NCBI GenBank assembly: GCA_028564675.1
Contig: JAOVVO010000115.1
Span: 1 to 64,000, forward strand
DNA from: Onchocerca lupi
Taxonomy: Eukaryota; Nematoda; Chromadorea; Rhabditida; Onchocercidae
Length of the DNA stretch: 64,000 nucleotides
Direction of reading: 5' to 3'
How positions within the stretch are numbered: the stretch's first letter is position 1; every line of letters starts with the position of its first letter. Positions 48,410 through 61,500 of the stretch are shown one piece after another. Under the pieces are notes generated by a model. It did not search any database and was not told the origin of the DNA. It saw only the letters and a list, made by a program, of their open reading frames with translations. Made by a program: the position numbers and the translations under genes.

Positions 48410-50770
48410 AAGATTATGAATGCTGCATTTAATCCATGCTGAATTCTCGCAAATGTCGTCTTAAAGCATTGAAAAAATGCGTGCCGTGTTTCAAAAGAAA
48501 TCTATGGTGCAGAAAATTGCAAACGAAAGAAACAATATTTCTACTGCGAAGCTTCTCACAATAGAGTGCTGTGTAATAAAAGAAATCAAAATTCTTCAGT
48601 TAATGTTGTGTATTTAGACGAATTCAGGTGCCCAAAGAAAATGAAATGGGGAACGATTTGACAGCTAATCCAGCTTTCGCAACAAAGCAAATACAAAAAA
48701 GTGCAATTAAACAAATGAAACTTTACATTTTATGTAAAGAAATAATGGTTTTCAATCCCTTGTTTCCTCAAAGACAAGAAAAGTCTTTAGCACTGTTTGA
48801 TGTATACTCATAAATATAGTTCATTCCAGAAAATTAGCAAATCGGCTGAGTAAGTATAAAAGATTATTAAGAGCAATTGTGTAGGCTCTTCGATTTATCA
48901 AACTAACTCATTACGATTGCTGTCCATCAAAGGTAATAATATTACCAAGGATAACTATGAGATAACAGAATAGTTATTGATTCGGCAAGCGCAATCGACC
49001 GAAATAACCGAAGAACGAATAGTTAAATGAAAGTTATACCAAGATGAAATTGACAAAGTTTGGAGATCAAAGGGTGATTTTGAGAACTCGGAATTAGATA
49101 GTAAAAGTAAATATCCTATTTGCCAAATCATAACATCATTATTGAGCTTCTCATTAAACAGCAAAACGAAGATTTATATTACGCGGGAATAGCTCATGCT
49201 TTGTGCGAATTAAGATGCAAATTTTGCATTCCTGAGGGACGATCTGCAGTCAAACATGTTATATCTTCATGTATGGGTTGTGAGCGCCGGATAGTTGAAC
49301 CATTAAAACTACCCGAAATGTCAAACCTCCCTGAAACACGAGTGAAGTCAAGAACCTTCGAAAGGACTAGTTTAGACTACATGGGTCCACTTCCAATCAA
49401 ATCTGATAATGGAATAGTAAAAAGATATATGACTTTTTCTTATATATTTCATCACAGTTAGTACAAAATTTAGCACAGAATTCAACCGCTAGAGTTTTTT
49501 GCATGTTTTGAGAAAATTTGTCGATCGAAAAAATTTTGCGGATATCAAAATTTAGTTTTGAGCGATAATGCCAGCAAGTTCCAATTGTCGGAAAAGTTGT
49601 TTTATAGCACACCGAATCTCAAACTCGGATACTTCTGTAGCGGCAAAAACAAATTGTCGTAGAATTTGCTTGTTGAACAACCTCAAACTTGGGTAATTAA
49701 ACCTTTATTATAAAATCTGATAATACAAAACGTGTGAAACAATTAAAATATCACTCGATCAAAGTACAATTCTCACGATGATAACCTAATCTAACCGATT
49801 CCGGAAACACAATCTTCCAAAATCATCCTTTGGTCAGGACCATCTTCTTATTTGTAGAGGGAGGATCCCGCTAGAATTTGATTTACAGTAAGGCACCATT
49901 TTTAGCACATGACAGCGCGCCTTTATTAGCGCGTGAACTAGACTACAATGTTTGAATTATTGATTGAACATCAAAATAACAGTTCAAAACGACAAAAATG
50001 ATTGAATTATACAATTGATATTACGAAGTTTCTCGGAATTTCCGACACCAATTAGTATTTAGAATCCTTATGGAAGAAAATGCTAATTTCCTGGCTGCAA
50101 AGGGCATAGTCTGGAAAAACACAATACTCAAAGCATCATGGGATGGAGATAAATACAAATGAATCATTGGATTCACCAAACGGGCCCTAAGAAGAGCAAT
50201 TGACAGGGAAACTTTTAAAGAAAGGAAAATTAATAATTTCGATAGTAGAAATCAAAGCAATATTAAATTCTCGCCCACTGATCTACGTAGAATTTGATGA
50301 TTGCAGAATCATATGCCGAATTGAGTTTTTTTCACTTAACGCTTCATAAGACATCCCAACTAATGCTGATAGTAAAGATAATGATGAATATATTCCACAT
50401 TCATTAAACACCAAGAACAAATTACTTAAGTAATGGTTGAACCGACTTCCCTTAGAGAAAGGCGAACTCCCCATGAGAGTGCAATATTTCTATCAAACAA
50501 CCCTGAACCACCTCGCGGTGTATGGCAATTAGCAACAATACAACTGATACAATACTATATAAAAAAAAAAAAAAATCAAACGTGGAATGGTTGGGAAAAT
50601 AAGAAGTGCAACAATACAACTGCCAAATTGAAGACAATTCAGTAGATCAATCAATGCGCTTTTCCCTTGGAAATAGACGAAACAGAACCCCGGAATGACC
50701 AGACGATATCAATGATAAAGGAATCAGGCGAAGAACAATCGCTCGAAGAACAAGAAGTGTGAAGGAGCGA
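48410..50770 (+). mobile_element. BEL/Pao remnant, plus strand (gag knuckle and integrase pieces)
   Basis: Near 48500-48590 a gag nucleocapsid-like piece reads GAENCKRKKQYFYCEASHNRVLC, with one Cys-x3-His-x4-Cys knuckle half visible. From 49050 to 49435 comes the integrase zinc-binding part and core start (HALCELRCKF, IPEGRSAVKHVISSCMGC, TSLDYMGPLPIKSDNGIVKR). At 49550-49610 a frameshifted SDNASKFQL piece follows. After an insert, ALRRAID is near 50190, the EPPRGVWQLATI piece near 50510, and the terminal ALFPLEIDE near 50660. It is frameshifted and stopped throughout. Protease and reverse transcriptase are deleted. Orientation is opposite to the LTR and gag remnant immediately to the right. 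Confidence 0.85.
49960..50055 (+). repeat. Inverted repeat, left arm
   Basis: Reverse complement of 50836-50935, about 85% by eye. It shares the atgattgaattat and attgatat blocks. The arms flank the 3' part of the plus-strand integrase fragment. Confidence 0.7.
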
Positions 50771-50835
50771 TATATAAGAATAACCTTTACCATAAATCGC
50801 GAACTTTTCCTTCTTATGGAATCAATTTCCTTGTT

Positions 50836-50935
50836 TTCGGGAATGTCGAAAATTCTGAGGAACTTCATGATATCAATTGCATAATTCAATCATTCTTATC
50901 ATTCTAAATTGTAGTTTTTGATGTTTAATCAACTA
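50836..50935 (-). repeat. Inverted repeat, right arm
   Basis: Matches 49960-50055 in the opposite orientation. It lies at the seam between the plus-strand and minus-strand BEL/Pao remnants. Confidence 0.7.
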
Positions 50936-50939
50936 TTCA

Positions 50940-51745
50940 TTTAATGTTGTGCTTCCTTAATGAAAATTTGCTAGCAACACACTTATTCTAATGGTATGAG
51001 ACTGTTGAATTTCATCATGGTGTGTTACTGTTACTGCTTTTTTTTAGCCCTGCGCTTGATTATTGGTTTTTTACTTTATGCTGAAAAAGCGAGGTAACTG
51101 GATAAGTTTTCGTGGACTCGAAAGAACCTTGTCCGAAGTTTCAATTCGTTTCTTGATATCCAAGAAACCTATTTGAGATAATTACTAGTAGGATTCAATC
51201 GCAGTTCAATTCAGTTTCTGCTTCTGTATCCGCATTTATTGGGCAAAAATAAAAGTTCAAATGAGTTCGACTGGTCACGCAGCACAATTATTCACGACCA
51301 AAAACGAAGTCACTAACTGTTATTTCAAGTTAAAAGTTAACTTTTTTTTAAATTTTCGACAATTTTCGGCAGTCAGCGTTATAAACATTTCTTTTACATT
51401 CTGGAGTACTCGGAATAATTCGGTGTCTCCTTTCTTAATATCTTCATATTTTCCTTCCTCAGTATTTCATGTTTTCTCAGTGGGCATTTTTTGGATATAT
51501 TCAAACCATTTCTGGTTAGCTGCTTCCAACTTGTCGATACACAATTGAACCTTTGGGATTTTTTCTTCAATTTCTCGGCTTCTTGCTTCATAATTTCTTG
51601 CTTTCTTCCGCTGATCCGACTTGGCTTGTAGGCGTTGACTGCATTGAATTTACTTCTTTAAGCAAGCATTCCAGCATTTCTTTGACTGGTTCCATCTTTG
51701 CGATGATATTTGCTGCCATTATGAACCTCACCTCGGGCACCATTT
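50940..51745 (-). mobile_element. BEL/Pao remnant, minus strand (primer site and gag start)
   Basis: Directly after the LTR, minus strand, three bases are followed by TGGTGCCCGAGGTGAGG at 51742-51726, a primer-binding-site-like sequence beginning TGG. An ATG overlapping it opens a gag-like frame (MVPEVRFIMAANIIAKMEP, then VKEMLECLLKEVNSMQ) that is soon stopped. Further frameshifted pieces continue to about 51050 (IGFLDIKKRIETSDK). The tRNA matching the primer site was not identified. It is the 5' end of an element whose remainder is missing. Confidence 0.7.
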
Positions 51746-52235
51746 TGTCGCGAAAACTTTTTTAAATTATATTTGTTGCGACAAAGACGAATCCTGTTTG
51801 AAGAAGGAATTTATTAGCAACGGAACAATTACGAACAAAAATCTATCCGAGAAAATCCAAATAACTTATCACTCAGTATTCTTTCCCTTGTAACTCATAG
51901 AGAAGAATACTGCTCCTTGATGGTCCCTCTGCCGTGTCGCTCCGAATTTCTGCTGTTGCTATTGAACTCCAAGCAGAACTGATTGTGCTCCAGAATCTGA
52001 ACTTTTTATATCCTTCCGGGACTCATTCTTCTTTCTCGATTTATGATTCGTCGCCTCATGACCTCGCTTTGTTTGGTTGTTAATCGGAGCATTTTGGCGG
52101 GAAACATGCTTTCCTTTCGTTTGTTGTTTTGACGACAAACATGTTTACCAACTTATTGTCCATTTGAAACCATGTGTTTCTTCAACTTTTCCACTTGTTG
52201 TTTATATCATTTATAACTTTCGAATTTTTCCGACA
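51746..52235 (-). repeat. Long terminal repeat (5' LTR) of a BEL/Pao element
   Basis: 490 bp. Read on the minus strand it begins TGTCGGAAAAATTC at 52235 and ends TTCGCGACA at 51746, giving matching TGTCG/CGACA inverted ends. Shared blocks with 31537-32048 include ctcgctttgttt, ggcgggaaacatg and aattacgaac. Its right end falls where host sequence matching unit 1 (8240 onward) resumes. Confidence 0.8.
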
Positions 52236-55200
52236 ATTTTTGACTTTCCCTCTCTTAAGCCATCTTCATGGAATCTAATCCAAGAATCACTTCCATTTAT
52301 TTTGGGTAAGCATTCAGTAATTTACGATTTTTAATGAAACGAGCAGAAAATTTTACCTTTTTCTAAAATACTTCCTACTAACTGAATGTTTTAATGAAAT
52401 TCTTTAATTAGTCATATTTTTTAAGTTTTTATTCATTATTGAAGATGAATTTCAAGTGATCTTTACTTGTTTTCTTTAAGGCATTATTGACTGAATATTT
52501 TTAATTTTTGAATGAATCTTTTCTAATTCGCTGATTTTAATACTTTTATTTGCTTTGTATTGGATAATAAATTGTAGATAAAGAAAATAATCCTAGCCTT
52601 AATTTGTCTTTTTTTTCTTACTTGATTCGATTATTTATCATAATTTATTTCAGAAACGGTCAATATTAAATTCACAATAATTTTTTTTTTTAACACTTTT
52701 TTAAAGAAAACTATTATTTGCGAAAATTCTACTACAAAAATTTGAAAAAAATAGGAGGAAAAAAATAAAAAGAAATGACGAGGATAAGCAGGTAAAACAT
52801 TTTCAATAATTTCATTTTTTAGAAGCAGGTGCAGTTACATTCATTCCCCAAAAAATAAACTAAACATTTTTCGTATTTTGATCACGAAAAAAAATTTTGA
52901 AAAAACTTTGTAATCAAAAAAATATATGGAGAAAAAGGAGGGAGAAAGAAAAAAAGCAAATTATGAATATTTATTGTGTTTGATAATGACAAAGTTGACA
53001 GGTAGAATTTATAAATTTACTTCCTTTTCACTTTTTGCTTTTAAAAGATGGAAAAGTGAAGCAAATACTGCAACAAAGGGAAAGTAAAGAATAAAAAGGT
53101 AAAAGGAAGAAAGTAAAGTGAATATTTATTTGATATGGAAATTTTCATTTTGATGAATGGAAATTTTGGAGAATTTCATCATTCAAATAAATTATCTATT
53201 ATCTTTTGGTTTATGTGAAGAATAACGAATAGCATTAACTGATAGGAAGATAAGGCTAGTTTTTTTTATTTTTTTAGTCAAATTACAAAATAGAGAATCA
53301 AAAGATTAGTTTCAAGTGTGCAAAATATTTATTAATTAAAGATCAATAATCAAATCAGAGTTTAAATTATCTGTATTACTTTCGGATCTCTGGAATATAG
53401 AATATATGCAAATAATTTTCATTTAAGAATGATTCACAATATCTTATTTTGAACAACAAATATGTACGGGTAGTTTAATTCAATCTAAAAGATTGATAAA
53501 TGTAAACAGCATGGCTTGATGATAGACTGATAAATGATTACTACGACAAAACTAGAAAGATTCCTGAAGTGACATGCAGGAATTTTATAAAGAGAATTTA
53601 ATACTTTCTCAAGATATGCTTGCTTATTTCTTTGATTATTCAAATGAATTATTTATTATGTTTTGACTTATATAAAGGAATAGCTCGCAGCATCAAATAT
53701 GAAAGATAAGGCGGTTTTTCATTTATAGCAAAGTTTTCGCCTTTCAAATTTCATTTACTTTCCCTCAAATTCCAATCAACTTTGTTTCATAGTATAACGA
53801 AGTCAAAAGTTTGACTTCCAAACTGATTTTTCATTGTTTTTAGAATATTTTACTTTTTATTAGAAGCATTTTAGCACAAAGAAATTTTTGCACAATACAC
53901 GTTGCAAAAATTCATGCTGCACGAAGTTTCTATTTGTTATTTTTGAGCATTTAATTTGCTGTCACAAGCTTAAATTTAAAATGAGAACAACACTTTATAT
54001 TACTTTGCTCTAAACAATCTTTGATAATATTCATTTTCATATTAAAGTAAATAATTAGAAGTTTTTCATTTTCATATTAAAGTAAATAATTAGTTTCTTT
54101 CATGACGAAAAAGTGACGGAAAAGTTTCTGAATTTTTGAAATATGCGTAAAACAAACTTAATTTAAAGACTTAGAAGTTTCTCAAATAATTTTCCAGTCA
54201 TTGCTGAAACATCTCTCGAATCTCCCAAATTCTTTCATCTCGGAAAAAAAATCATATGATATTTACAGAAATACCTTTGAGAATATCTTTGAATTATAAT
54301 TAATATTTCGTGATATGATCCATAATAAAAAGATGTAAATAAGGTACTGATTAAAATTTTTTTTTTTTTTTTTTGAAAAAACTCTGAACTTCTGAAATAT
54401 CTAATTTTTTCAAATAGATACCTATTATTGTAACATTATTACATTTCTGAAGTTGCAAATCCCTTATATTTTGATAAAATACAGCATATAGGCCCAACAC
54501 TTTGCAAAATCTTTGACATTTTATTAATTCTACTTTAACAGATAGGAATTTTATTTTATTTTTTCTTACATATTCCATGAATTAAATTTTAAGGATTTAT
54601 TTTAGATTTTTTGCATGTTCAAAAAAAGACAAAAAGTACTACCAGTATTGATTTGTTTCTCACATGTTGAATTTGCAAAAATATTGACAATATCAAATAC
54701 GCTTATTTCAGTTTAATCAATTAACTAAAGAAACAGATGTTTTATCAATAAACAATTAATCAGTGAATTTCTAAAGTCGTACAGAAGATATGCATAGAAA
54801 TAATAGGGTAAATAGTTTGAATATATGTAAATGTATATGCATGTACATTTAAAAAAACGTAAAATTATCGAAAATTTTAGATTTGCAGGACATGTTATTT
54901 TCATTAATTGCTTGAATATGAAATTATTGAAAATTTGATCATTTATTGAATCGATGTTCGAAATGATTGTGACCTGCAAATCGATCGTCTCAATTTGATG
55001 TAGGACGAAAGAATAGTCGAAAAATTTAATATCATCATTGCAAATTTTAAATGGTAAGTTAATTTGAATGAAATGATCACATATAATTTTGTTTTTTCAA
55101 TCATTTATTTATCACGGAAACATTCACCTAAAACATATTACAAATTTTGCGTGATTTATGAAGTAAGGGAGTATGAAATGGACGTATGGAATTTTGCGTG

Positions 55201-55597
55201 ACGTAACAAAAAGAAGTGAAAAAAATTCTAATAAATTTGACATCTGAAATGGAAAAAATTGCAATAAAAAACTAAAAAATAAATATATGAAATTTTACAG
55301 TTACTTAAGCTTTAAATTATTCGATATACTCTCCTACAGCAAAACTTATCATTAGAATTTATCAATTTAATAAGAAATTGAGTTGATTAAAAATATCTTT
55401 TTCTTTGAATGATACATAATATTTCAAAAATTGAGAGAAAATGCCAAAATTCCATGATTTTTTTTGAATATTCACAAATGCATCATTCTATAAAAGTTTC
55501 TACTTTTTAAATAACAAAAAATGATTCATAAAATATTATAACTTTTTGGTGTGAAAACAAAGTTGTTTTTGCTGCATTTTATTATTAACAATTGCAA
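52236..55597. other. Intergenic ahead of the protease gene
   Basis: Matches 8240-10270 and 12555-15960 of unit 1 apart from indels. The carB-bearing segment and the conserved island of unit 1 are both absent here. A direct duplication of cattttcatattaaagtaaataattag occurs at 54031-54094. No gene seen. Confidence 0.5.
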
Positions 55598-58500
55598 ATG
55601 ATGGCTAATTTATTGATATTTCTGGTATTTCTCGGGTCCATCTTTGTGCGATCGCTCAATGAAGTATCACATTGGAAACCGCTGAGTATTGGAATTATCA
55701 GACAGGATGAGTTGCTTCACTTATCATCACCTGTATTGGTGTGTTTGTACGATAAATTTTGCATAAATGAAGGCTTATTCTAATAGATATAATTGATTAA
55801 TTAGTTGCACAAAATTCAGTATAATTAATATGAAATGAGTGAATTCGTATGCAGTTTGCAATGTATTTTCTATTATTGAGTGCTGTATCTGGTGTAATAC
55901 GGTATATTTGGATTAACTAAATTGGCATTGAAATTGGCAATTTATTGGTTGATGAACAAATCATTATCTCAAGTAATAATCAAATTATCATACGCTGATA
56001 ATGATACATTGTTCTACGAAAGATTTTTTCACTTTGTCATGATATTAGCTTGCATGATTTAATGAATATAATTATATTTCCCATCGATAAAATTTAAATT
56101 GTTTTAATCGATTTGCCAATAATTGATTGATCTGCCAATGATTGATAATTGATTGGTTCAGTGAGTAATTAAATTTGATCAAATGTGCTAGTTACTTAGT
56201 AATATATATGTGTAAAATATGAAAAATTATAGGATGGTTTACGATCAGCCGTTATGCAAATGCAATCACTCATAAATATCCGGCATTTTCCGGAAAATGA
56301 TCAATTAAGCGTTGAAAGTTTAACATCCTGTATTACACATTGGCATCCGCCAACTGGAAAATGCTTCATGGAGACTGTACATGACTGGCAGAAATTAAAC
56401 CTGCTTGATGTCACAAAAGATATCAATTTGAAATTTTATAATGTCAATTTTCTACTTTTTCTACAGGTTATTTCTACAATTATCTGCAAGTTATTTTATT
56501 AAAGCTTTTTTCTACAGATTCTTTTTTTTTTTAATTTTTCGGAAATTTTTGCTGGAAAACTTACAATCTAATAAAATTCATGCGAGAGTTCATTTTTTGA
56601 TAGTAATATAATTTTTTTTTTCAAGGTAGATATTCAAAAATGTCATGCAGATGATACTTTGCTTGCTGCAGCTGCACCTTGTGCTCTCATCAATAATAAT
56701 CGGTAAAATCTTTGCTCATTATAGGTAAACGATAAACATTGGACTTGCACATAATTGATAAGTTGATAAGCATAGAAACGTATCATTCATATATCTTCTC
56801 AATTACCTTGTCAAAATTGATGAATATCTGATCAATATCTGATTAAGAGGTACAAAATAGTTTGGCATTGTTGACCATTCCATGACGAAGGCTCATGCAT
56901 AATCGTGATCAAAGTGTTTATCATGTCAATACCAATGCACGTGTTATAATAATTACTCGTAAAGTTTTCTTAACTTTGATTTTTTTATGACCAAATCTTA
57001 AATTTTATCACTTTTATCACTACAATGTCTTTGATCAGCTAGTCCAACAGCTGGCCGATTAATATTATGTCCATTAAATCGTCGATGGCACTCTTTCCAA
57101 GCTATTATTGATCTGTTCCGTCATGAAATAATGCATGCCCTGGTTAGTCTCCCTTGCTAATATTATAAAATAGACAAAAATTAGCGAAAAATTAATTTCT
57201 CCAGGAAAAATGTTCATAAAATCTTTTATAAATGGACAATTTTTATAAAACATCATCTTTAAGATCTTTAAAAAAAGATATGACCACAAATGACTCAAAA
57301 AAATACCGAAAATGATCCGGAATTTAATCATTAGTATCGGAAAATTTGTTATTTTACGATTAGATATATGTGCCATAATTCTCCCATCTTAAAAATGCTG
57401 CAGTATTTATGCATAAAGTAAAATTTTGATGTTAACTTTGGAAAGGTTGCTATATTATTATTCCAAAATTCACTACTTAGACTCAAATCACTTAGATTTA
57501 TAGATTCTGTCCATTGAAAAGATTGTTTTAAATTCAATAATTTCCAGGGTTTTGGCCTAATAACACCTGGCGAAACTTTTTCATCCATTCCGACGACAAG
57601 AAAATTCTATTGGACCGATGAAACATCTAGTCAACGTGTAATTGCATTCTATATGGATTTTCAGGACAATGCGGTGGTATTAAATTAATATCTTACTTTA
57701 ATCTTTTAGTACAATATTGTAAGTTTGATAAATTTTAGCAAATCGAAAACGAGAAGATTCATAACTTTTTTTTCTTTAAATTTCTTCCCATTTTTTTTTT
57801 TTTTTTTTTTTTGAACTATTGAGATCAAGGATCCAAAACTTGACATTTTGGATATACTATTCTAAATAGAAGTATCTTAACATTTCGTAAGTTCCAATAA
57901 AATTATCGATTTATATGAATTTATCGTTTACTGAAGCTGTTCCGAAGAACTTTTTAAAAAACTATTGGAAAAGCATATTAGAGAGAGTAACTCACAATCT
58001 TCAAAGCTGAATCACCGTGGTAAAAGTTATTTTCTTAATGTATATTTGAATTAAATAAAATAGTAATCGATCATTGAATTTTCATTCCATTCAGTTATTT
58101 GTGCATTTTTATCTCAAAGGTCAAAAGTCAAATAAATTTAGATCGAAGCAAGAAAACATTTTGGTTGCCAAAATTTGCTTGGAATTGAAGCAGATGGTGA
58201 AGATAAAATACACCTGAATGAATATATTTATGGCGTAAGATTTTTTACTATTATTATGGCGTAATTATGACAATGATAATAGCAACAATATATCAAGAAA
58301 GAGGAATTGTATTTATTGACCTTTGACCTGTAATTTGAATATCGAATAGTAGTGGTATGCATTGGAAGATTTTATCATAGTAGGTATTAAGTCTAATGGC
58401 ATAATTATTGTATTGAACCTGATGGGTAAATATGACATTAATGGTTATAAAAACGATATACCATTCCATTTCTTGACCTTTGACCTTTGATATTGGAAAA

Positions 58501-61500
58501 AAAAGATTTTCTCTCTGATATGTCGTTATTATAACCATTAATCTCATAATTACACATCAAGTTTAACACCATAATTACGCCATCAGGTTTAATACCTAGT
58601 ATGACAATATCTTCCAGTATATACCAATTTTATTTGATATTTTTTTGTTGACCTTTGACTCGTAACTTTGGTTTCAAATGAATTTGGTATGCATTGAAAT
58701 GTATTATTATATTGGGATTTTCTCATAACAAATTTGAAATATAAAGAAATAAGCTTTAAAAATGCTGCATCTGCCTTCTTGTTTACGGTAACAATGAACT
58801 AATCATTACAGTCGAAATTTTCCTGCAAACTTTTTTAAACTTCAAAAAAATTTTTTGATTTAACATTTCAACTTAGAACATGCACAAGAATTTAGCGGTT
58901 TTTTAATTTTTTAAATTTAGAGATTTTTAATTTTTTAAAGTTTTTGCTCAATTATGAAAATCAATTTGTTTACTCTAACTGAATGCGAGATAAAAAAACA
59001 AACAAACAAACAAACAAACAGATATTGGCATTCCATCATTTCACAAAAAAAAAAAAAGAGAAAAGATTCAAAGATTCAAACTATCCTTTATGTTACTCGA
59101 AATTGATATTATCAGATAATCAGTTTCACTGAAAATTCGATGAAAAATTATTATTGATAACATTTCGGTCTTGGTAATCTAGAATCCGAATGGTTTAATC
59201 ACCGTTTAAAAAATAAAAAAAACGTCAAAAAAAGAATTTGAAAAAAGCAAAATTTAATTATTTTAAGGATGAATTAATGACACCGATTTTATCAAATGGA
59301 AGAAATTATTTGACCAAAATTTCTGCTTCCATTCTTGAAGCAACGAAAATTGGAGAAAAGTGAATATTTAATTTTTATTGAAGTTTTTGATTTGTTTAAA
59401 AAAAATCGACAATTTCATTAATTGATCTCACCGAAAAGTTGTTGATTAAAAATTTTCTCTTCAACAATTATATGCAGCGAAATTTATACGAATTACGTAG
59501 TAATATCGCAAGTTTTTGGAGGTAGCTGAATTCCTATTCATTCGATATTTTTAATCAAATCAGATATTATCTTCTATGATGAAAACCTTTTCTGACATGC
59601 AAAATTTAATTATAAAATTTGAAAATATGATGGGAAAAAATAAAGTTTCATTCTTCAAGACTATCACCATCACATGCTATTTATTTGAGATTAACTGTTC
59701 AATATTATCTTTTTCTAATTCAAACAATCTTGCCTTCCAAACTTTATCCTTTCTGGTTTAAGACAATGGTATAAAACAAACGAAAGTTTGATTTTGGCTG
59801 AAACTAAAGCGTATTGGTATGGACGTAATTGGGGATGTATTTTCGCTGAGCGAAGTTGCTATGAATATATCATTAATCAATTATCACATCGGTATTAGTA
59901 AATTTTTTTTTTTTTTTTTTGCATCTTTCCTCGCAATCTACAATATAAATGTTAAAATCTAAGATTTAATTAATATTAATTAAGCAACTGTTAATCTTCC
60001 AAATTGTATGCTATCCGAATTTGATGACAACCCAAGTAATCACCGTGATAAATATTTAAATTAATCCTGTCTTGAATGATATTTCTATAATAAACGATCC
60101 CATCGATTTTCAAAAACTTTTATCACAATTATTTTGCTGTTATCATAATTTCTATCAGCATTTAAAGCCATGCTCTTCTCGAAATTTATCCAATCAAAAA
60201 TTATTTTGCTATATTAGAAAATTAACAATGACCAAATAAAATATCTAAAATTTTAAAAAAAGTCAAAGTCTGAAGCCCCAGTTAAGGACCTCCTTAACTG
60301 AAATTTTCATTTACCAAATCTTAATTTAGGCATTCAGTGATCATCAGCAATTATCAACAATCAGTAATCATAAATAAATACTTACACAAATCATCTATTA
60401 AATGATATCTTAATTATAACGAATCTACATTGATTTATATAAACTTTTGATAAAATTGATTTTATTGCTATCAAAATTTTGATCAGCATTTAAAACTTTA
60501 ACATGTCATAATAATTCAAAAAAATTTTGAAATTTATCTAAATGAAAACTGCTTTATTAACTCCAAAAAAAAAAAAAAAAAAATTATCTTCCCTTAAAAA
60601 ATTTAAAACTACCTACAGCAATATGATAGTTCTTGAATATTCTCCTTGTCACTTTCTTATTCATTAATTTGCAGATTTTTTTTTTTTTTTTTTTTGCTTC
60701 TTTCAGAAATACGACTTTTCCATTTTGTAATGCAATCGATTTATTGAACACACAAAAACATTTAAAAACAAAAGATGTAAGTTATCTTTTTTAATTTTGC
60801 TTTATTTTGATCTTTGAATTACCGGAAATCTAAGCTTTACTTTGATATGATCTTTGAATTATTGGAAAATTTTCAGTTCGATATAATTTTTGAATTACCG
60901 AAGATCAAATTTTTACAGATATTAAAACAGTAATTTTAACAGCAAGACTCTATAAGAGTAAAATATCAGTCATTCGAAACTATCCTTTTCTTTTATATAA
61001 AATATGATAATAAAATGGAAATAATATCAAAGAATTCTTCTATGAAATCACTTTTTCTAATCTTTACCTATAAAACATTGACACAAATATGCCGCTATGT
61101 TTACATTCAAAGAACCGCAAAAAAAAGCCGAGACTGTTTGCATAAGAAGTTGAGGTTAGATTCTGGAACTTAGCAGATGGCAGATGATTAATTACGATAG
61201 AGTATAATCCGTAAATTATGCAGGCACCTTGATGTTTTTGACATTTCGCATGAGACAATTATTGAGATCCTAGAAGATGACAATAAGAAAGAAAAGCCGA
61301 AAAATGGTAAATAATGAAAGATTTGGATAATAACCAGAAGAGATCGTGCAATCTAATCCATCTGCTCACCAGATCTGATCCATAAAGTATGCTGAAAAGC
61401 AAAAAACAGTACCAAAATTATTTACATAAGGGTAGAAAATTGCTTTATAGTTTCACAAGAAATATATTGATATTCGTTTTGATTTCAAATTTAACAAATT

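Noticed and set aside
48039..48813. Short plus-strand frames after the receptor gene
   Set aside because: Low-complexity or retroelement debris; no splice or family support beyond the gag knuckle piece.
51261..51765. Plus-strand frames of 95 and 70 codons
   Set aside because: Opposite the minus-strand gag remnant and primer site; no independent support.
57074..57588. Two overlapping minus-strand frames of 100 and 79 codons
   Set aside because: Antisense to protease exons 57043-57142 and 57548-57673, which fit a phase-consistent gene on the plus strand.
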